38,479 bases of DNA from Rhizobium chutanense (GCF_002531935.1 NZ_NWSV01000038.1:1-38479), one strand, 5' to 3'; positions 1 through 8,524 are shown, counted from the first letter of the stretch. The notes: generated from the letters alone by a model not told the origin. A program made the numbers and translations.

Positions 1-88
1 AGCCATGTGGACAAAACCAAAAGCCCCACCCGCCAACAGCAGTGATCACCGTCGCAAAAGCCACCAAACAGGCGCGCGTTAGTTGCAT
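1..88 (-). CDS. Possible 5' end of a minus-strand membrane/exported protein, cut by the window edge
   Basis: Reading the minus strand from an ATG at 88 gives an open frame to the window edge. Its 29 residues include a strongly hydrophobic stretch (CLVAFATVITAVGGWGFWF), like a signal anchor or first membrane helix, after a short basic start (MQLTRA). The frame is also open upstream to about 170, so the true start could be earlier (a GTG near 140). The ribosome-binding site is weak (AGG only). It has the same orientation as pntAB upstream. I do not recognise the family, and too little is present to name it. A chance open frame is possible. Confidence 0.25.
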   Translation of the reverse strand, partial: MQLTRACLVAFATVITAVGGWGFWFCPHG

Positions 89-398
89 GGACCTGCGAGC
101 AAGTGCCGTGCCCTTGACGCGGGGAAGCGGTCGCACAGACTGATTGGAGGGTCGATATTCCTGGCGGTGACAATCGAACGTTCAGGTCGGGTTAGGTCAA
201 AGCACTCGCGATAACGGCATCACAATTGCGCTGAGATGCGCCAGCAACAGCCAGGAAACCAGACGGGTGACGCGATCTTTCACCCTTGGCCTGCATCCTG
301 CCGTATCGACGCCACTAGCCCGTGCGCGACAGCATCCCTAAAACCGTATCGCCCAAAGCGCCGTTCCGCGTCTGCAGAGCATCCCTATTGGCCGGCAA
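89..398. other. Intergenic stretch downstream of the first pntB
   Basis: About 310 bases between the pntB stop and the possible partial gene at the left edge. I see no convincing gene, promoter, palindrome or T-tract terminator. The open frames here are shadows of pntB or have no recognisable content. Confidence 0.4.
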
Positions 399-1832
399 TC
401 AGGCGATTTGCGGTAGCAACTGCGCCATGCTCTCCTTTGCGTCGCCGTACAGCATGCGGGTGTTTTCGCGATAGAAGAGAGGGTTTTCAATTCCCGAATA
501 GCCGGCACCCTGACCACGCTTCGAGACGAAGACCTGTTTTGCCTTCCAAACTTCCAGCACAGGCATGCCGGCAATCGGCGACGTGGGATCGTCCTGGGCT
601 GCCGGATTGACGATATCGTTGGAACCGATGACGATGACGACGTCGGTCTGGGCGAAATCCTCGTTGATCTCATCCATTTCGAGCACGATGTCATAGGGAA
701 CTTTGGCTTCGGCAAGCAGCACGTTCATGTGACCCGGAAGGCGGCCGGCAACTGGATGGATCGCAAACCTTACGGTTTTTCCCGCGGCGCGCAGTTTGCG
801 CGTCAATTCCGAAACCGCCTGCTGGGCCTGCGCGACAGCCATGCCGTATCCCGGAACGATGACAATGCTGTCGGCATCGTTGAGTGCTGAGGCGACCCCG
901 TCGGCATCGATGGCGATCTGCTCGCCTTCAATCGCAACGGCAAGCCCGGTCGTCGCTCCGAAGCCGCCGAGAATGACCGAGACGAAGGAACGGTTCATAG
1001 CCGTGCACATGATGTAAGACAGGATCGCGCCCGACGAACCGACCAGTGCACCGGTGACGATCAGCAGATCGTTTCCCAACGTAAATCCGATCGCAGCCGC
1101 AGCCCAGCCGGAATAGCTGTTCAGCATGGAGACGACGACGGGCATGTCGGCCCCGCCAATGCCTAGGATCAGGTGAAAGCCGACGAAGAAGGCTAGAAGC
1201 GTCATCACAGCCAGCGCCCAGATATCGGCGCCTTGTGCATAGACCAGAAGCAGAACGAAGGAAAGGACGGCCGCGGCAGCATTGAGGGCATGCCCGCCGG
1301 GGAGCTTTTGTGCCTTACCGTCGACTTTTCCTGCCAGCTTGGCGAATGCGATTGCCGAACCGGTAAATGTGACGGCTCCGATGAAGACCCCAAGGAAAAC
1401 CTCGACTTTCATCATCGCCATTTCCAGTGGTGTCTTGCCCGCAAGAACCGCCGCAAATCCTGAAAGTTGGGTCCTGGCGGCCTCATTCAGTGCGGCAATC
1501 CTTGCTGCTTCGAAATGGGCATTGAAGCCGATCAACACGGCCGCCAAGCCGACGAAGGAATGCAGAGCCGCGACCAGCTGTGGCATTTCGGTCATCTGAA
1601 CCTTCTTTGCGACCAACCAACCCACTCCGGCGCCCGCTGCGATCATCGCCAATGTGACCGACCAGTTGCCCAGGCCCGGTCCGAAAATCGTGGCAACAAT
1701 CGCGATCACCATTCCAACACAGCCGTAGCGGACGGCGCGCTTTGCGCTCTCCTGACCTGACAGGCCACCAAGGGACAAAATAAAGAACACCGCCGCCGAG
1801 ATATAGGCGGCCGAAACGACACCAATAGTCAT
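399..1832 (-). CDS. pntB: NAD(P) transhydrogenase subunit beta (PntB), copy 1
   Basis: 477 residues, the usual length for PntB. Together with PntA it forms the proton-translocating transhydrogenase of the inner membrane, which couples hydride transfer from NADH to NADP+ with proton entry. The N-terminal half holds many hydrophobic helices (domain II). The C-terminal third is the NADP(H)-binding domain III, with the conserved segments VPGYGMAVAQAQ, IHPVAGRLPGHMNVLLAEA, GSNDIVNPAA and GMPVLEVWKAKQVFVSKR. The start at ATG 1832 lies 19 nt after the pntA stop. The frame is intact although its partner pntA is frameshifted. The protein closely resembles the second PntB at 26400-27833. It is the last recognised gene of a minus-strand run that begins with a binding protein and two Gfo/Idh dehydrogenases. 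Assignment is firm. Confidence 0.96.
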   Translation of the reverse strand: MTIGVVSAAYISAAVFFILSLGGLSGQESAKRAVRYGCVGMVIAIVATIFGPGLGNWSVTLAMIAAGAGVGWLVAKKVQMTEMPQLVAALHSFVGLAAVLIGFNAHFEAARIAALNEAARTQLSGFAAVLAGKTPLEMAMMKVEVFLGVFIGAVTFTGSAIAFAKLAGKVDGKAQKLPGGHALNAAAAVLSFVLLLVYAQGADIWALAVMTLLAFFVGFHLILGIGGADMPVVVSMLNSYSGWAAAAIGFTLGNDLLIVTGALVGSSGAILSYIMCTAMNRSFVSVILGGFGATTGLAVAIEGEQIAIDADGVASALNDADSIVIVPGYGMAVAQAQQAVSELTRKLRAAGKTVRFAIHPVAGRLPGHMNVLLAEAKVPYDIVLEMDEINEDFAQTDVVIVIGSNDIVNPAAQDDPTSPIAGMPVLEVWKAKQVFVSKRGQGAGYSGIENPLFYRENTRMLYGDAKESMAQLLPQIA

Positions 1833-1851
1833 ATGTGTAACCCCAACTTGA

Positions 1852-3427
1852 TCAGGACTTCTGGAACATCGAGAGCATGCGCCGCGTCACGAGAAAGCCG
1901 CCGACAATGTTGATGGTGGCGACCAGAACCGAGACCGCAGCAAGGCTGACGACGATGCCGTTGCTGGACCCGATCTGCAAAAGCGCGCCGAGGATAACGA
2001 TCCCCGATACAGCGTTTGTCACCGCCATCAGCGGCGTGTGGAGTGCGTGGCTGACGTTCCAGATAACCTGGAATCCGATGAAACAGGCGAGCACAAAAAC
2101 AACGAAGTGCTGCATGAAGCTGGCTGGCGCCATTGCGCCGATCACCAGGAGCAGCGCGGTGCCGCTGGCTAGCAGCACGCCCTGTGTCTTAGCCTGCCTT
2201 CGGAAGGCCACCAGCTCTTGCGCGCGCCTTTCCTCGGGGCTGGGCTCCTTTGCCCTTTCCCTCGGCTTCTGGGTGGCGATGGCCTGGACTCTGGGTGGCG
2301 GCGGCGGATAGGTAATTATACCCTCATAAGCGACCGTAGCGCCGCGGATGATGTCGTCCTCCATATCGTGGACAAGGCGGCCATCCTTATTCGGGGTCAG
2401 ATCCGCGATCAGGTGGCGGATGTTGTTGGAATAGAGCGTCGAGGCCTGCTCCGCCATCCGGCTTGGAAAATCCGTGTAGCCGACGATCGTGACGCCGTTC
2501 GGCGTCACCACCTTCTGGTCGGCGATGGTGAGCTCGCAATTTCCGCCGCGTTCAGCGGCAAGGTCGACGACCACGGAGCCGGGTTTCATCGCCGCGACCA
2601 TATCCGCAAGCCAGAGTTTGGGAGCATCACGACCCGGTATCAAGGCCGTCGATATAACGATGTCGATTTGTGGAGCAAGCTCACGGAACTTGTTCAGCTG
2701 CGCGTTGCGGAATTGCGGCGAGGACGGCGTCGCATAGCCGCCGCTCGCCGCACCATCCTGCTGCTGTTCGGCAAAATCGAGGAAGACGAACTGAGCGCCC
2801 ATACTTTCGATCTGCTCGGCGACCTCGGGACGGACGTCAAAGGCATAGGTAATCGCGCCGAGCGCCGTCGACGTGCCGATTGCCGCTAGTCCGGCAACAC
2901 CTGCGCCGATGACCAAGACCTTGGCCGGCGCAACTTTGCCCGCTGCGGTCACCTGCCCGGTGAAGAAACGTCCGAAGCTATTGCCGGCTTCGATCACCGC
3001 ACGATAACCGGCGATATTTGCCATGGACGACAGGGCGTCCATCTTCTGTGCCCTTGAGATGCGCGGCACCATGTCCATGGCAATCAGATTGACTTGACGC
3101 AAGCGGGCGGTTTCGAGCAGGTCGGCATTCTGTGCAGGATGAACGAACGACAGGATCGTCTTGCCTGACCTCAGCAGCGCCAGTTCCTCCTGTTGCGGCG
3201 GCCTGACTTTCACGATGACATCCGCCTCCTGCCAAAGGTCCTGAGTCGTGGCCACGACCTCGACGCCAGCTGCACGATAAGCGTCATCCGAAAGACCCCG
3301 AGGTGAGCCCCGCACCCGCCTCCACGAGACATTGATGTCCGAGCTTTCGGAGATGCACCGCGCTTTCGGGGGTCAGTGCGACGCGCTTCTCCCCGACATA
3401 AATCTCCTTTGGTGCCCCGATTTTCAT
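1852..3427 (-). pseudogene. pntA: NAD(P) transhydrogenase subunit alpha (PntA), copy 1, frameshifted
   Basis: This is a fused-type alpha subunit: NAD(H)-binding domain I followed by C-terminal membrane helices. Translation starts well at ATG 3427 (MKIGAPKEIYVGEKR) behind GAGGA, but the frame stops after GAGLTSGSFG. The rest (SDDAYRAAGVEVV onward, to TQGVLLASGTALLLVIGAM and the C-terminal MLSMFQKS) continues in another frame to the stop at 1852. Removing one base from the run of four C (plus strand 3296-3299) restores a continuous 524-residue protein, exactly the length of the intact copy at 27852-29426. The rest of the gene shows no further damage. Either the base is a sequencing error, or the mutation is recent and leaves pntB 1 without its partner. 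Re-initiation inside the gene would lack part of the NAD-binding domain. Confidence 0.9.
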
Positions 3428-3545
3428 TTTTCCTCGCATGTGGTTTGCTGACGAGCCGATTGCCGCTGACAGGATCGAGGCCGGCGTCGGATCTGATTGA
3501 AATGGTGCTATGGCCACCGAAACGGCGGTGCTCGGTCATCAGTTA

Positions 3546-4508
3546 TTATGTGTAGTCGATTTCGACCCGACGCTTTTCAACCAATGAACGACGCGCCGCG
3601 TCGAGAACGACCGCCGCGTCATAGGCGTCACTCAAGGTCGATAGTGGAGGCGAAGCCTTCGCCAGGCACTCGTTCAGAAAATACTGCTCGACCTGCAGGA
3701 AACTGTCCCAATAGGTCGCATCATCCCAGAACGGGATGGACGCCTGCCCGAACTTCGTTACATCCCAGGGAGCGACGCCGCTTCCTTCGGTTCCAAGAAC
3801 CTTGAAATAGCAGGACCACGGTTCGCGGCTTCTGTCGTCGGCCGAGAAACTGCCCCAGAGATTTGCGATTTTTCCATCGGCGTATTCCGCCGTGATCATG
3901 AGCTGGTCGTGCGCCTGCTTGTCGTCGAAATGCACGTTGGTCCCTGTGGCGTAAACATGAGAGGGACGCCCCAGGAAAAACAACAGGCAATAGGCGTGAT
4001 GAACCATCAGTTCCCGCATCGTGAGGTCGGGTTCACCGATGGAGGCATCGTGACGCTTGTTGTAAATCGCCCAGAAATTGACGACATCACCCAACCGGCC
4101 GTCTTCGATATGGGCTTTGAGGCGGCGCATATTCTCTGCGTAGATGTAGTTGTGTGAAGGCATGCAGATGCGGTTGTGCTTTGCGGCGATGTCCGCAAGC
4201 TCCCGTATCTGCTGGGCTCTTTCGCAAAGCGGTTTTTCGAGGAGCACGTGTTTTCCCGCCGCCAAACTACGTCTGGCAAATTCGAAATGGGAAGCCGTGC
4301 TGGTGGCGACAAGAACGGCATCGATCTGGTCGTCGGCAAGGAGCGTCTCGACCGACGCATAAGCCGTTCCCCCGAAGCGTCGGCAGAAATCCTCTGCCTT
4401 ATCCGCCGAGCGGTTCCAACCGCCGGCAAAAATATCCGGTCCTATCTGGCGAAGCGCTTGGACATGAAGCTCTGCCACTTTGCCAAGGCCGATGATCGCG
4501 ATTTTCAT
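3546..4508 (-). CDS. Gfo/Idh/MocA family NAD(P)-dependent oxidoreductase
   Basis: 320 residues from ATG 4508. The start is placed at MKIAIIGLGKVAELHVQAL because the Rossmann fold (GLGKVAE) begins there; the upstream ribosome-binding site is weak (CGGAA). Family signs are the N-terminal dinucleotide-binding fold, VATSTASHFE, the catalytic EKP motif (HVLLEKPLCER) and a C-terminal alpha/beta domain with the HHAY segment. Members oxidise or reduce sugars, inositols and related polyols. It lies 32 nt downstream of the IdhA-like gene and shares its orientation and presumably its transcript, so the two may act on successive polyol intermediates. The exact substrate cannot be deduced. Confidence 0.85.
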   Translation of the reverse strand: MKIAIIGLGKVAELHVQALRQIGPDIFAGGWNRSADKAEDFCRRFGGTAYASVETLLADDQIDAVLVATSTASHFEFARRSLAAGKHVLLEKPLCERAQQIRELADIAAKHNRICMPSHNYIYAENMRRLKAHIEDGRLGDVVNFWAIYNKRHDASIGEPDLTMRELMVHHAYCLLFFLGRPSHVYATGTNVHFDDKQAHDQLMITAEYADGKIANLWGSFSADDRSREPWSCYFKVLGTEGSGVAPWDVTKFGQASIPFWDDATYWDSFLQVEQYFLNECLAKASPPLSTLSDAYDAAVVLDAARRSLVEKRRVEIDYT

Positions 4509-4540
4509 GGACGTTTTCCGAAGGTTACACAGTTTGACCG

Positions 4541-5533
4541 TCAGCGGGGAATTTCGACCGGCCGGCCTTCTCGCCATGACTGGGTTGCCGCGTCGGCGAT
4601 GAGTTGGGCTCGAAGTCCGTCCTCAGCGCCGGGAACAGGGGCTGTTCCGGAAGAAACCGCCTCAACGAAATGGCGCATTTCGGCGAGATAGGCCGCCTCG
4701 AAACGCTCTAGGAAGAAAGCTTGAGCGGTGGCTTGTCCGAAGCCGTTGCTTCCCGCCTGTTCGACCAGGTTCTCAAGCACGTTGGAGACGCGAAGCATCC
4801 CCTTGGAGCCGTGGACTTCGAGACGCTTGTCGTAGCCGTAGGTTGTCCTGCGCGAATTGGTGACTTGGCAGATCCGCCCGCTGGCCGTCGTCAGAATGAC
4901 TGCGGCTGTGTCGACATCGCCGGCCTCCTTGATGCCCGCCTCGATGAGGTTGGAGCCGACTGCGAATACCGTCACCGGCTCCTCGTCGAGAACGAACCTC
5001 GCCATGTCGAGGTCATGGATCATCATATCCCGGAAAAGTCCACCTGAGGTTTTGATGTAGGATACCGGCGGCGGTGCAGGGTCGCGGGAGACGATTGAGA
5101 CGGTCTCTACCTCGCCGATTTCGCCCGCCCGCACACGCGCCTGAAGGGCATTGAAATGAGGATCAAAACGCTGGTTGAAAGCCGTCATGAAGGCGACGCC
5201 TGCGGCATTGACGGCCTGGATGCAAGAGCGAACCCTTTCGGAGGAAAGATCGATCGGCTTCTCGCAGAAGATCGCCTTGCCTGCCCGCGCTGCGGCGGTG
5301 ACCAGGTCGAAATGTGTAGAAGTCGACGTAGCGATGACGACAGCGTCGATGTCTTCATCATTGAGAATGTCGTCGATACTGCGCACAACGGTTTTGAAGC
5401 GCGCGGCGCAGGCAGATGCCGCCTCGGAAGAAAGGTCGGCAACGGCGGCAAGTTCGGCGCCTTCGATACGCCGGATGGAATTTGCATGCACCTGGCCAAT
5501 GCGACCGCAGCCCAAGATACCCAGTCTAAGCAT
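4541..5533 (-). CDS. Inositol 2-dehydrogenase-like oxidoreductase (IdhA/IolG family)
   Basis: 330 residues, normal for myo-inositol 2-dehydrogenases. The N-terminal Rossmann motif is GILGCGRIGQVHANSI. IATSTSTHFD, the catalytic lysine motif FCEKPIDLSSERV, FNQRFDPHFNALQARV, SRDPAPPPVSYIKTSGG, the catalytic-type MIHDLDMARFVL and RRTTYGYDKRLEVHGSKGM follow in the same order and wording as in rhizobial IdhA. The expected reaction is NAD-linked oxidation of an inositol or related cyclitol/sugar. It sits between the binding protein upstream (135 nt gap) and another Gfo/Idh enzyme downstream, all on the minus strand. A related polyol could be the real substrate. No other iol genes (iolB, C, D, E) are nearby, so this is not a standard inositol operon. 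Confidence 0.85.
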   Translation of the reverse strand: MLRLGILGCGRIGQVHANSIRRIEGAELAAVADLSSEAASACAARFKTVVRSIDDILNDEDIDAVVIATSTSTHFDLVTAAARAGKAIFCEKPIDLSSERVRSCIQAVNAAGVAFMTAFNQRFDPHFNALQARVRAGEIGEVETVSIVSRDPAPPPVSYIKTSGGLFRDMMIHDLDMARFVLDEEPVTVFAVGSNLIEAGIKEAGDVDTAAVILTTASGRICQVTNSRRTTYGYDKRLEVHGSKGMLRVSNVLENLVEQAGSNGFGQATAQAFFLERFEAAYLAEMRHFVEAVSSGTAPVPGAEDGLRAQLIADAATQSWREGRPVEIPR

Positions 5534-5668
5534 TTTTCAATCTCGCTCCCGACCGAAGGATCAAAATGTCCGGAATCTTCCGTCCGCGCTATGCGTTGGT
5601 CCGGCTCAAAGACGTGCGCGAAAAACAGATGCGCGTTTGGACGCGCACCTGTCCGATCCACTGCAGTA

Positions 5669-6607
5669 TCAGTTCTTCTTGATGTACTTGTCGACGTTGG
5701 CCGGATTGACCAGCTCGAACGGGATCCAAACGGGCGACTGCACCTTTTCTCCCTTCGCCATCTTGATTGCGGCGTCGACGGAGCCGGCGCCCTGACCGAT
5801 TGCATCCTGGAAGACGCTCACATCCAGATCACCCGTTTGCATGTAATGCATCGCCTCCTTGGTCGCGTCGATGCCCGCAACGACCACATCCTTCATGTCC
5901 CAGCCGGCGGCCTTCATGGAATTGATGGCGCCGAGCGCCATTTCATCGTTGTTGGCAATAACGGCAGCAGGCTTGTAGCCGGCGGTAATCCAGTTGGTCA
6001 TCAGATCCTGCGCCTTGACCGGATCCCAGTTCGCGGACTGTTCGTCGATTACTTTCATGAACTTGCAGTCGGGCGTTGCGATAATGTCATGCACGGCCTT
6101 GCTGCGCAGTTCAGCACTGTGCTGGGCCAGGAGTCCTTGAATGATCAGGATGCCCGCATCGCTGGTTTTGCCGCTCTCTTTCAGAACGCGGCAAACTTCC
6201 TTCGTCTCGAGCTCCCCCGCTTCGGCTTCGTTCGATCCGATGAACGCCGCCTTCGGGCCAAGCGCATCAAGATCGCTCGGCGTATTGTTGACATAGATCA
6301 GAGGCACGCCGGCATCTGCCGCCATCTTGGTGATCGCCGGAGAGGCCGAGCTTTCGACGACGTTGACGATGATCGCATCGACCTTTGCTGCGATGAAATT
6401 CTGAACTTGCGACAGTTGCTTGTTGATGTCGGCTTCAGCAAACTCGATCTGCAGCGGCTGCTTTGTCTTGGCGGCCTCGTCTTTCATTCCCTGAACCATC
6501 ACCGCGAGAAAAGAGTCGCTGTGAGAGATCGCCACGCCGATGTCGCCGGCAAAGGCAGGCGACGTCGCCAGAAGCAGTGCTGCAGTTCCACTGATGAGCT
6601 TTTTCAT
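5669..6607 (-). CDS. Periplasmic sugar/polyol-binding protein (RbsB-like), ABC-type
   Basis: 312 residues. ATG 6607 is preceded by AAGGAGG at 8 nt. The N-terminus MKKLISGTAALLLATSPAFA is a clear Sec signal peptide cleaved after AFA. The mature protein is a Peripla_BP_4/RbsB-type fold: GVAISHSDSFLAVMVQGM, VDAIIVNVVESSA, VPLIYVNN, VIANNDEMALGAI and VVVAGIDATKEAMHYM. It should bind a monosaccharide, cyclitol or similar ligand in the periplasm. It is the first gene of the minus-strand operon with two dehydrogenases and pntAB. No ABC ATPase or permease is encoded nearby, so transport partners must lie elsewhere or it is used for sensing. It is clearly paralogous to the divergent binding protein at 7582-8508 (shared NNDxMALGAI, PFELV and NVDxY segments). 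LacI-type operators lie 70-240 nt upstream. Confidence 0.9.
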   Translation of the reverse strand: MKKLISGTAALLLATSPAFAGDIGVAISHSDSFLAVMVQGMKDEAAKTKQPLQIEFAEADINKQLSQVQNFIAAKVDAIIVNVVESSASPAITKMAADAGVPLIYVNNTPSDLDALGPKAAFIGSNEAEAGELETKEVCRVLKESGKTSDAGILIIQGLLAQHSAELRSKAVHDIIATPDCKFMKVIDEQSANWDPVKAQDLMTNWITAGYKPAAVIANNDEMALGAINSMKAAGWDMKDVVVAGIDATKEAMHYMQTGDLDVSVFQDAIGQGAGSVDAAIKMAKGEKVQSPVWIPFELVNPANVDKYIKKN

Positions 6608-6680
6608 GCGGATTCCCTCCTTCATGCGGTGTCCGGCGGCACCCACTATGGCCGGAACGGCCTCCTCCGAGACCATCCGA

Positions 6681-6698
6681 TATGTCAACGTTTACATA
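6681..6698. promoter_or_regulatory. LacI-family-type operator 1
   Basis: TATGTCAACGTTTACATA is an 18-bp near-perfect palindrome centred on AACGTT, the hallmark of operators for LacI/GalR family regulators in proteobacteria. Its centre lies about 82 nt upstream of the start of the binding-protein gene at 6607, well placed to repress or loop. The regulator itself is not in the window. Confidence 0.75.
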
Positions 6699-6776
6699 CC
6701 TCGATCATCTGTATTCTGTCGCGCTGCCCACATACTGGAAGCCAGCTGACCATGACATCATGTTACATTTGATCGA

Positions 6777-6790
6777 TGTTAACGTATACA
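6777..6790. promoter_or_regulatory. LacI-family-type operator 2
   Basis: TGTTAACGTATACA shares the outer TGT...ACA arms and the central AACG of operator 1. Its centre is 94 bp from operator 1 and 31 bp from operator 3, close to whole numbers of helical turns, so the three sites would face the same side of the DNA. Confidence 0.65.
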
Positions 6791-6807
6791 ACACCGAAAA
6801 TTTCCTA

Positions 6808-6821
6808 TGTCAACGATTACA
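6808..6821. promoter_or_regulatory. LacI-family-type operator 3
   Basis: TGTCAACGATTACA, within TATGTCAACGATTACATTA, is nearly identical to operator 1 (one central base differs). It lies 57 nt upstream of the small ORF starting at 6878 and probably covers the promoter of the rightward unit. Confidence 0.7.
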
Positions 6822-6877
6822 TTAATGTTGACGTCCCTTTTTTTTTACCTATCATGAATAAAAAGGAGGACCTCAAA

Positions 6878-7114
6878 ATGCACCTACCCAAGGCAGCCAT
6901 CCGCAGTGCGCCACTGCTTTCCGGCGCAGTCATTTTGGGAATTTTATTTGGTCATCCAATCTCCGCCTTTCTCGCCCATGAGGGCGCAATTCTCGGGGAT
7001 CTCCGGCTGATGCAGGCCCAGGCGAGTCTGGCCGTGCTGCAGCATGCGATCGGAGCCGACCAAGACTCCGCTAAAACGGATCTGGCGCCCTCAGCGGCTC
7101 CAGCCGTACGATGA
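6878..7114 (+). CDS. Small hydrophobic protein of unknown function
   Basis: 78 residues from ATG 6878, chosen because an excellent ribosome-binding site (AAGGAGGA) lies 7 nt upstream. Residues about 9-33 are hydrophobic (LLSGAVILGILFGHPISAFLA), either a signal anchor or a signal peptide with a possible cut after FLA. The remainder is alanine- and leucine-rich and ends APSAAPAVR. I do not recognise a family. It is the first gene rightward from the LacI-type operators, and its stop overlaps the next start (ATGA). It is therefore probably co-transcribed with the broken small ORF, the binding protein and the chemoreceptor. Reality as a gene rests on the strong translation signal and position. Confidence 0.55.
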   Translation: MHLPKAAIRSAPLLSGAVILGILFGHPISAFLAHEGAILGDLRLMQAQASLAVLQHAIGADQDSAKTDLAPSAAPAVR

Positions 7115-7461
7115 GCCCGACGGATTTCACGACCCAGCTACTGCTCTCGAAGGCGTTGGTCGATCCAGAGATCGGAGGCGACCAAAACTGCTTAACTCCT
7201 TACAGGCCCGAGTTCGTCGTGCTCTACCTCCTAGTTCTGGGCCTGTTTGTCAGCCTGCCGTCCATTCTATAGCCGGCCACTTGGGTCAGGCCATGCTCGC
7301 TGTTTCACGCGAGCACTGCTCGCCAATCTTTCGCCGAACGCTATCGGGTGGCTGCGAGTTTCGGCTTGGTCCTTATTTCTCTTGTTGCGTTGGCAGTCCC
7401 TTCGAGGCGAGACGCCCCGAGCCTGTTGGCCGCGATATCTGCGGCCTCATCTAATCTTTGA
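7111..7461 (+). pseudogene. Small membrane-type ORF interrupted by an in-frame TAG
   Basis: ATG 7111 overlaps the stop of the previous small gene (ATGA), suggesting translational coupling. The frame gives 53 residues ending in a hydrophobic helix (EFVVLYLLVLGLFVSLPSIL), then TAG at 7270-7272. The same frame then stays open for 62 more residues with a second hydrophobic helix (VAASFGLVLISLVALAVP), to TGA at 7459-7461. The whole would be a roughly 115-residue two-helix membrane protein. The possibilities are a recently broken gene, a sequencing error, stop read-through, or a 53-residue protein followed by chance coding-like sequence. No family is recognised. Confidence 0.4.
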
Positions 7462-7581
7462 CCACGACATTTGTTCCGACCCGCAGGCAGCGCTCTCATT
7501 CTGCGCAGGTGCCGTTTCTTAAGTCTCATTTTACTAAATTGCTCAATAATTGCCCGACCAGCAACATTTTTGGAGAGGGAA

Positions 7582-8508
7582 ATGCGCAGAGCTATATTGG
7601 CATCATTGCTAATGTTAACGTTGACATCGCATGTAGACGCCGCGACGCTGGGCGTTTCGGTCTCTAACCTTGATGAATTCAATTCCACTTTGCTTCGAGG
7701 TCTCCTTGCACACGCAAAGGACGCCGGTGGCGTTGAAGTCGTCACGGCGGACGCGAAGGGCGACGGCGAATTGCAAAAGAAGCAGGTCACGGACCTTGTT
7801 GCTCGCAAAGTCGACGCTCTCATTGTTTTGCTCGCCGACGGCGACCTCGGCGCGCAACTGACGCCGATTGCCGTCAGTGCGGGCGTCCCCCTCGTTTATG
7901 TGAACAATGTTCCGGCCAACGTCCTTGACCTTCCGGAGAATCAGGTGGTCGTCGCCTCCGACGAGAAGCAATCGGGTTCACTTCAGGCGAAAGAAGTGTG
8001 CAGACTTCTCAACGGCAAAGGCAACATAGCCGTACTGGTCGGCGAGCCCTTTCACGCGGCGGCTCGGGCCCGCACTGAAGATGTCGATAATGTCGTTGCC
8101 ACGGCCGACTGCAAGGGACTGAAGGTCGTTGAGAGACAGTCTGCATACTGGTCGCCCGACTTTGCGGAAGCCCAGGTCGAGGAATGGCTGACAGCGGGTG
8201 TCAAGTTCGACGCGATCGTCGCAAACAACGACGATATGGCGCTGGGAGCTATTCGCGCGCTCAAGGGTAACCATACGACGAAGGACGTGATCGTCGCCGG
8301 CATCGATGCCATTGAACCTGCCCTTGAAGCGCTGAAGGCCGGCGATATGAAGGTCACCGTGTTTCAGAATGGTGCCGCCCAAGGCGCAGGAGCTGTCGAT
8401 GCGGCGCTCAAGCTCGTTCAAGGAGGGAAGGTGCCGCGGGAAAACTACATCCCGTTCGAACTTGTCACTCCGCAAAATGTCGATCAATACCTGGCGAAAA
8501 TCCGGTGA
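7582..8508 (+). CDS. Periplasmic sugar-type binding protein paired with a chemoreceptor
   Basis: 308 residues from ATG 7582, with GGAGAGGGA just upstream. The signal peptide MRRAILASLLMLTLTSHVDA is followed by a Peripla_BP_4 fold: LGVSVSNLDEFNSTLLRGLL, VDALIVLLADG, VPLVYVNNVP, IVANNDDMALGAI, VIVAGIDAIEPALEAL, and a C-terminus IPFELVTPQNVDQYLAKIR. It is a paralogue of the minus-strand binding protein at 5669-6607. The next gene, 16 nt downstream, is a methyl-accepting chemotaxis protein, and no permease or ATPase is present. The likely role is therefore to present a ligand to that chemoreceptor, as ribose- and galactose-binding proteins do for Trg in enteric bacteria. A LacI-type operator lies inside its signal-peptide codons. 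Confidence 0.88.
   Translation: MRRAILASLLMLTLTSHVDAATLGVSVSNLDEFNSTLLRGLLAHAKDAGGVEVVTADAKGDGELQKKQVTDLVARKVDALIVLLADGDLGAQLTPIAVSAGVPLVYVNNVPANVLDLPENQVVVASDEKQSGSLQAKEVCRLLNGKGNIAVLVGEPFHAAARARTEDVDNVVATADCKGLKVVERQSAYWSPDFAEAQVEEWLTAGVKFDAIVANNDDMALGAIRALKGNHTTKDVIVAGIDAIEPALEALKAGDMKVTVFQNGAAQGAGAVDAALKLVQGGKVPRENYIPFELVTPQNVDQYLAKIR
7613..7626. promoter_or_regulatory. LacI-family-type operator 4, inside a coding region
   Basis: TGTTAACGTTGACA is a 14-bp palindrome with one mismatched pair around AACGTT, matching the upstream operators. It overlaps codons 11-15 of the binding-protein gene, about 805 bp from operator 3. It could act as an auxiliary operator for looping or as a roadblock. 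Chance agreement is possible but unlikely given the length. Confidence 0.6.
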
Positions 8509-8524
8509 GCTTTGAGGCACTATC

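Noticed and set aside
3284..3427. Programmed frameshifting in pntA copy 1
   Set aside because: No slippery heptamer with a downstream stimulatory structure was seen, and copy 2 encodes the same protein without any shift; simple mutation or error is more likely.
5156..6772. A 538-codon plus-strand open frame
   Set aside because: It is antisense to the inositol-type dehydrogenase and binding protein, has no recognisable domains and is rich in Arg/His, as expected of a shadow frame in GC-rich DNA.
6681..6821. CcpA-type cre sites
   Set aside because: The sequences fit a cre-like consensus, but CcpA is a Gram-positive system; a proteobacterial LacI/GalR-family regulator is the sensible reading.
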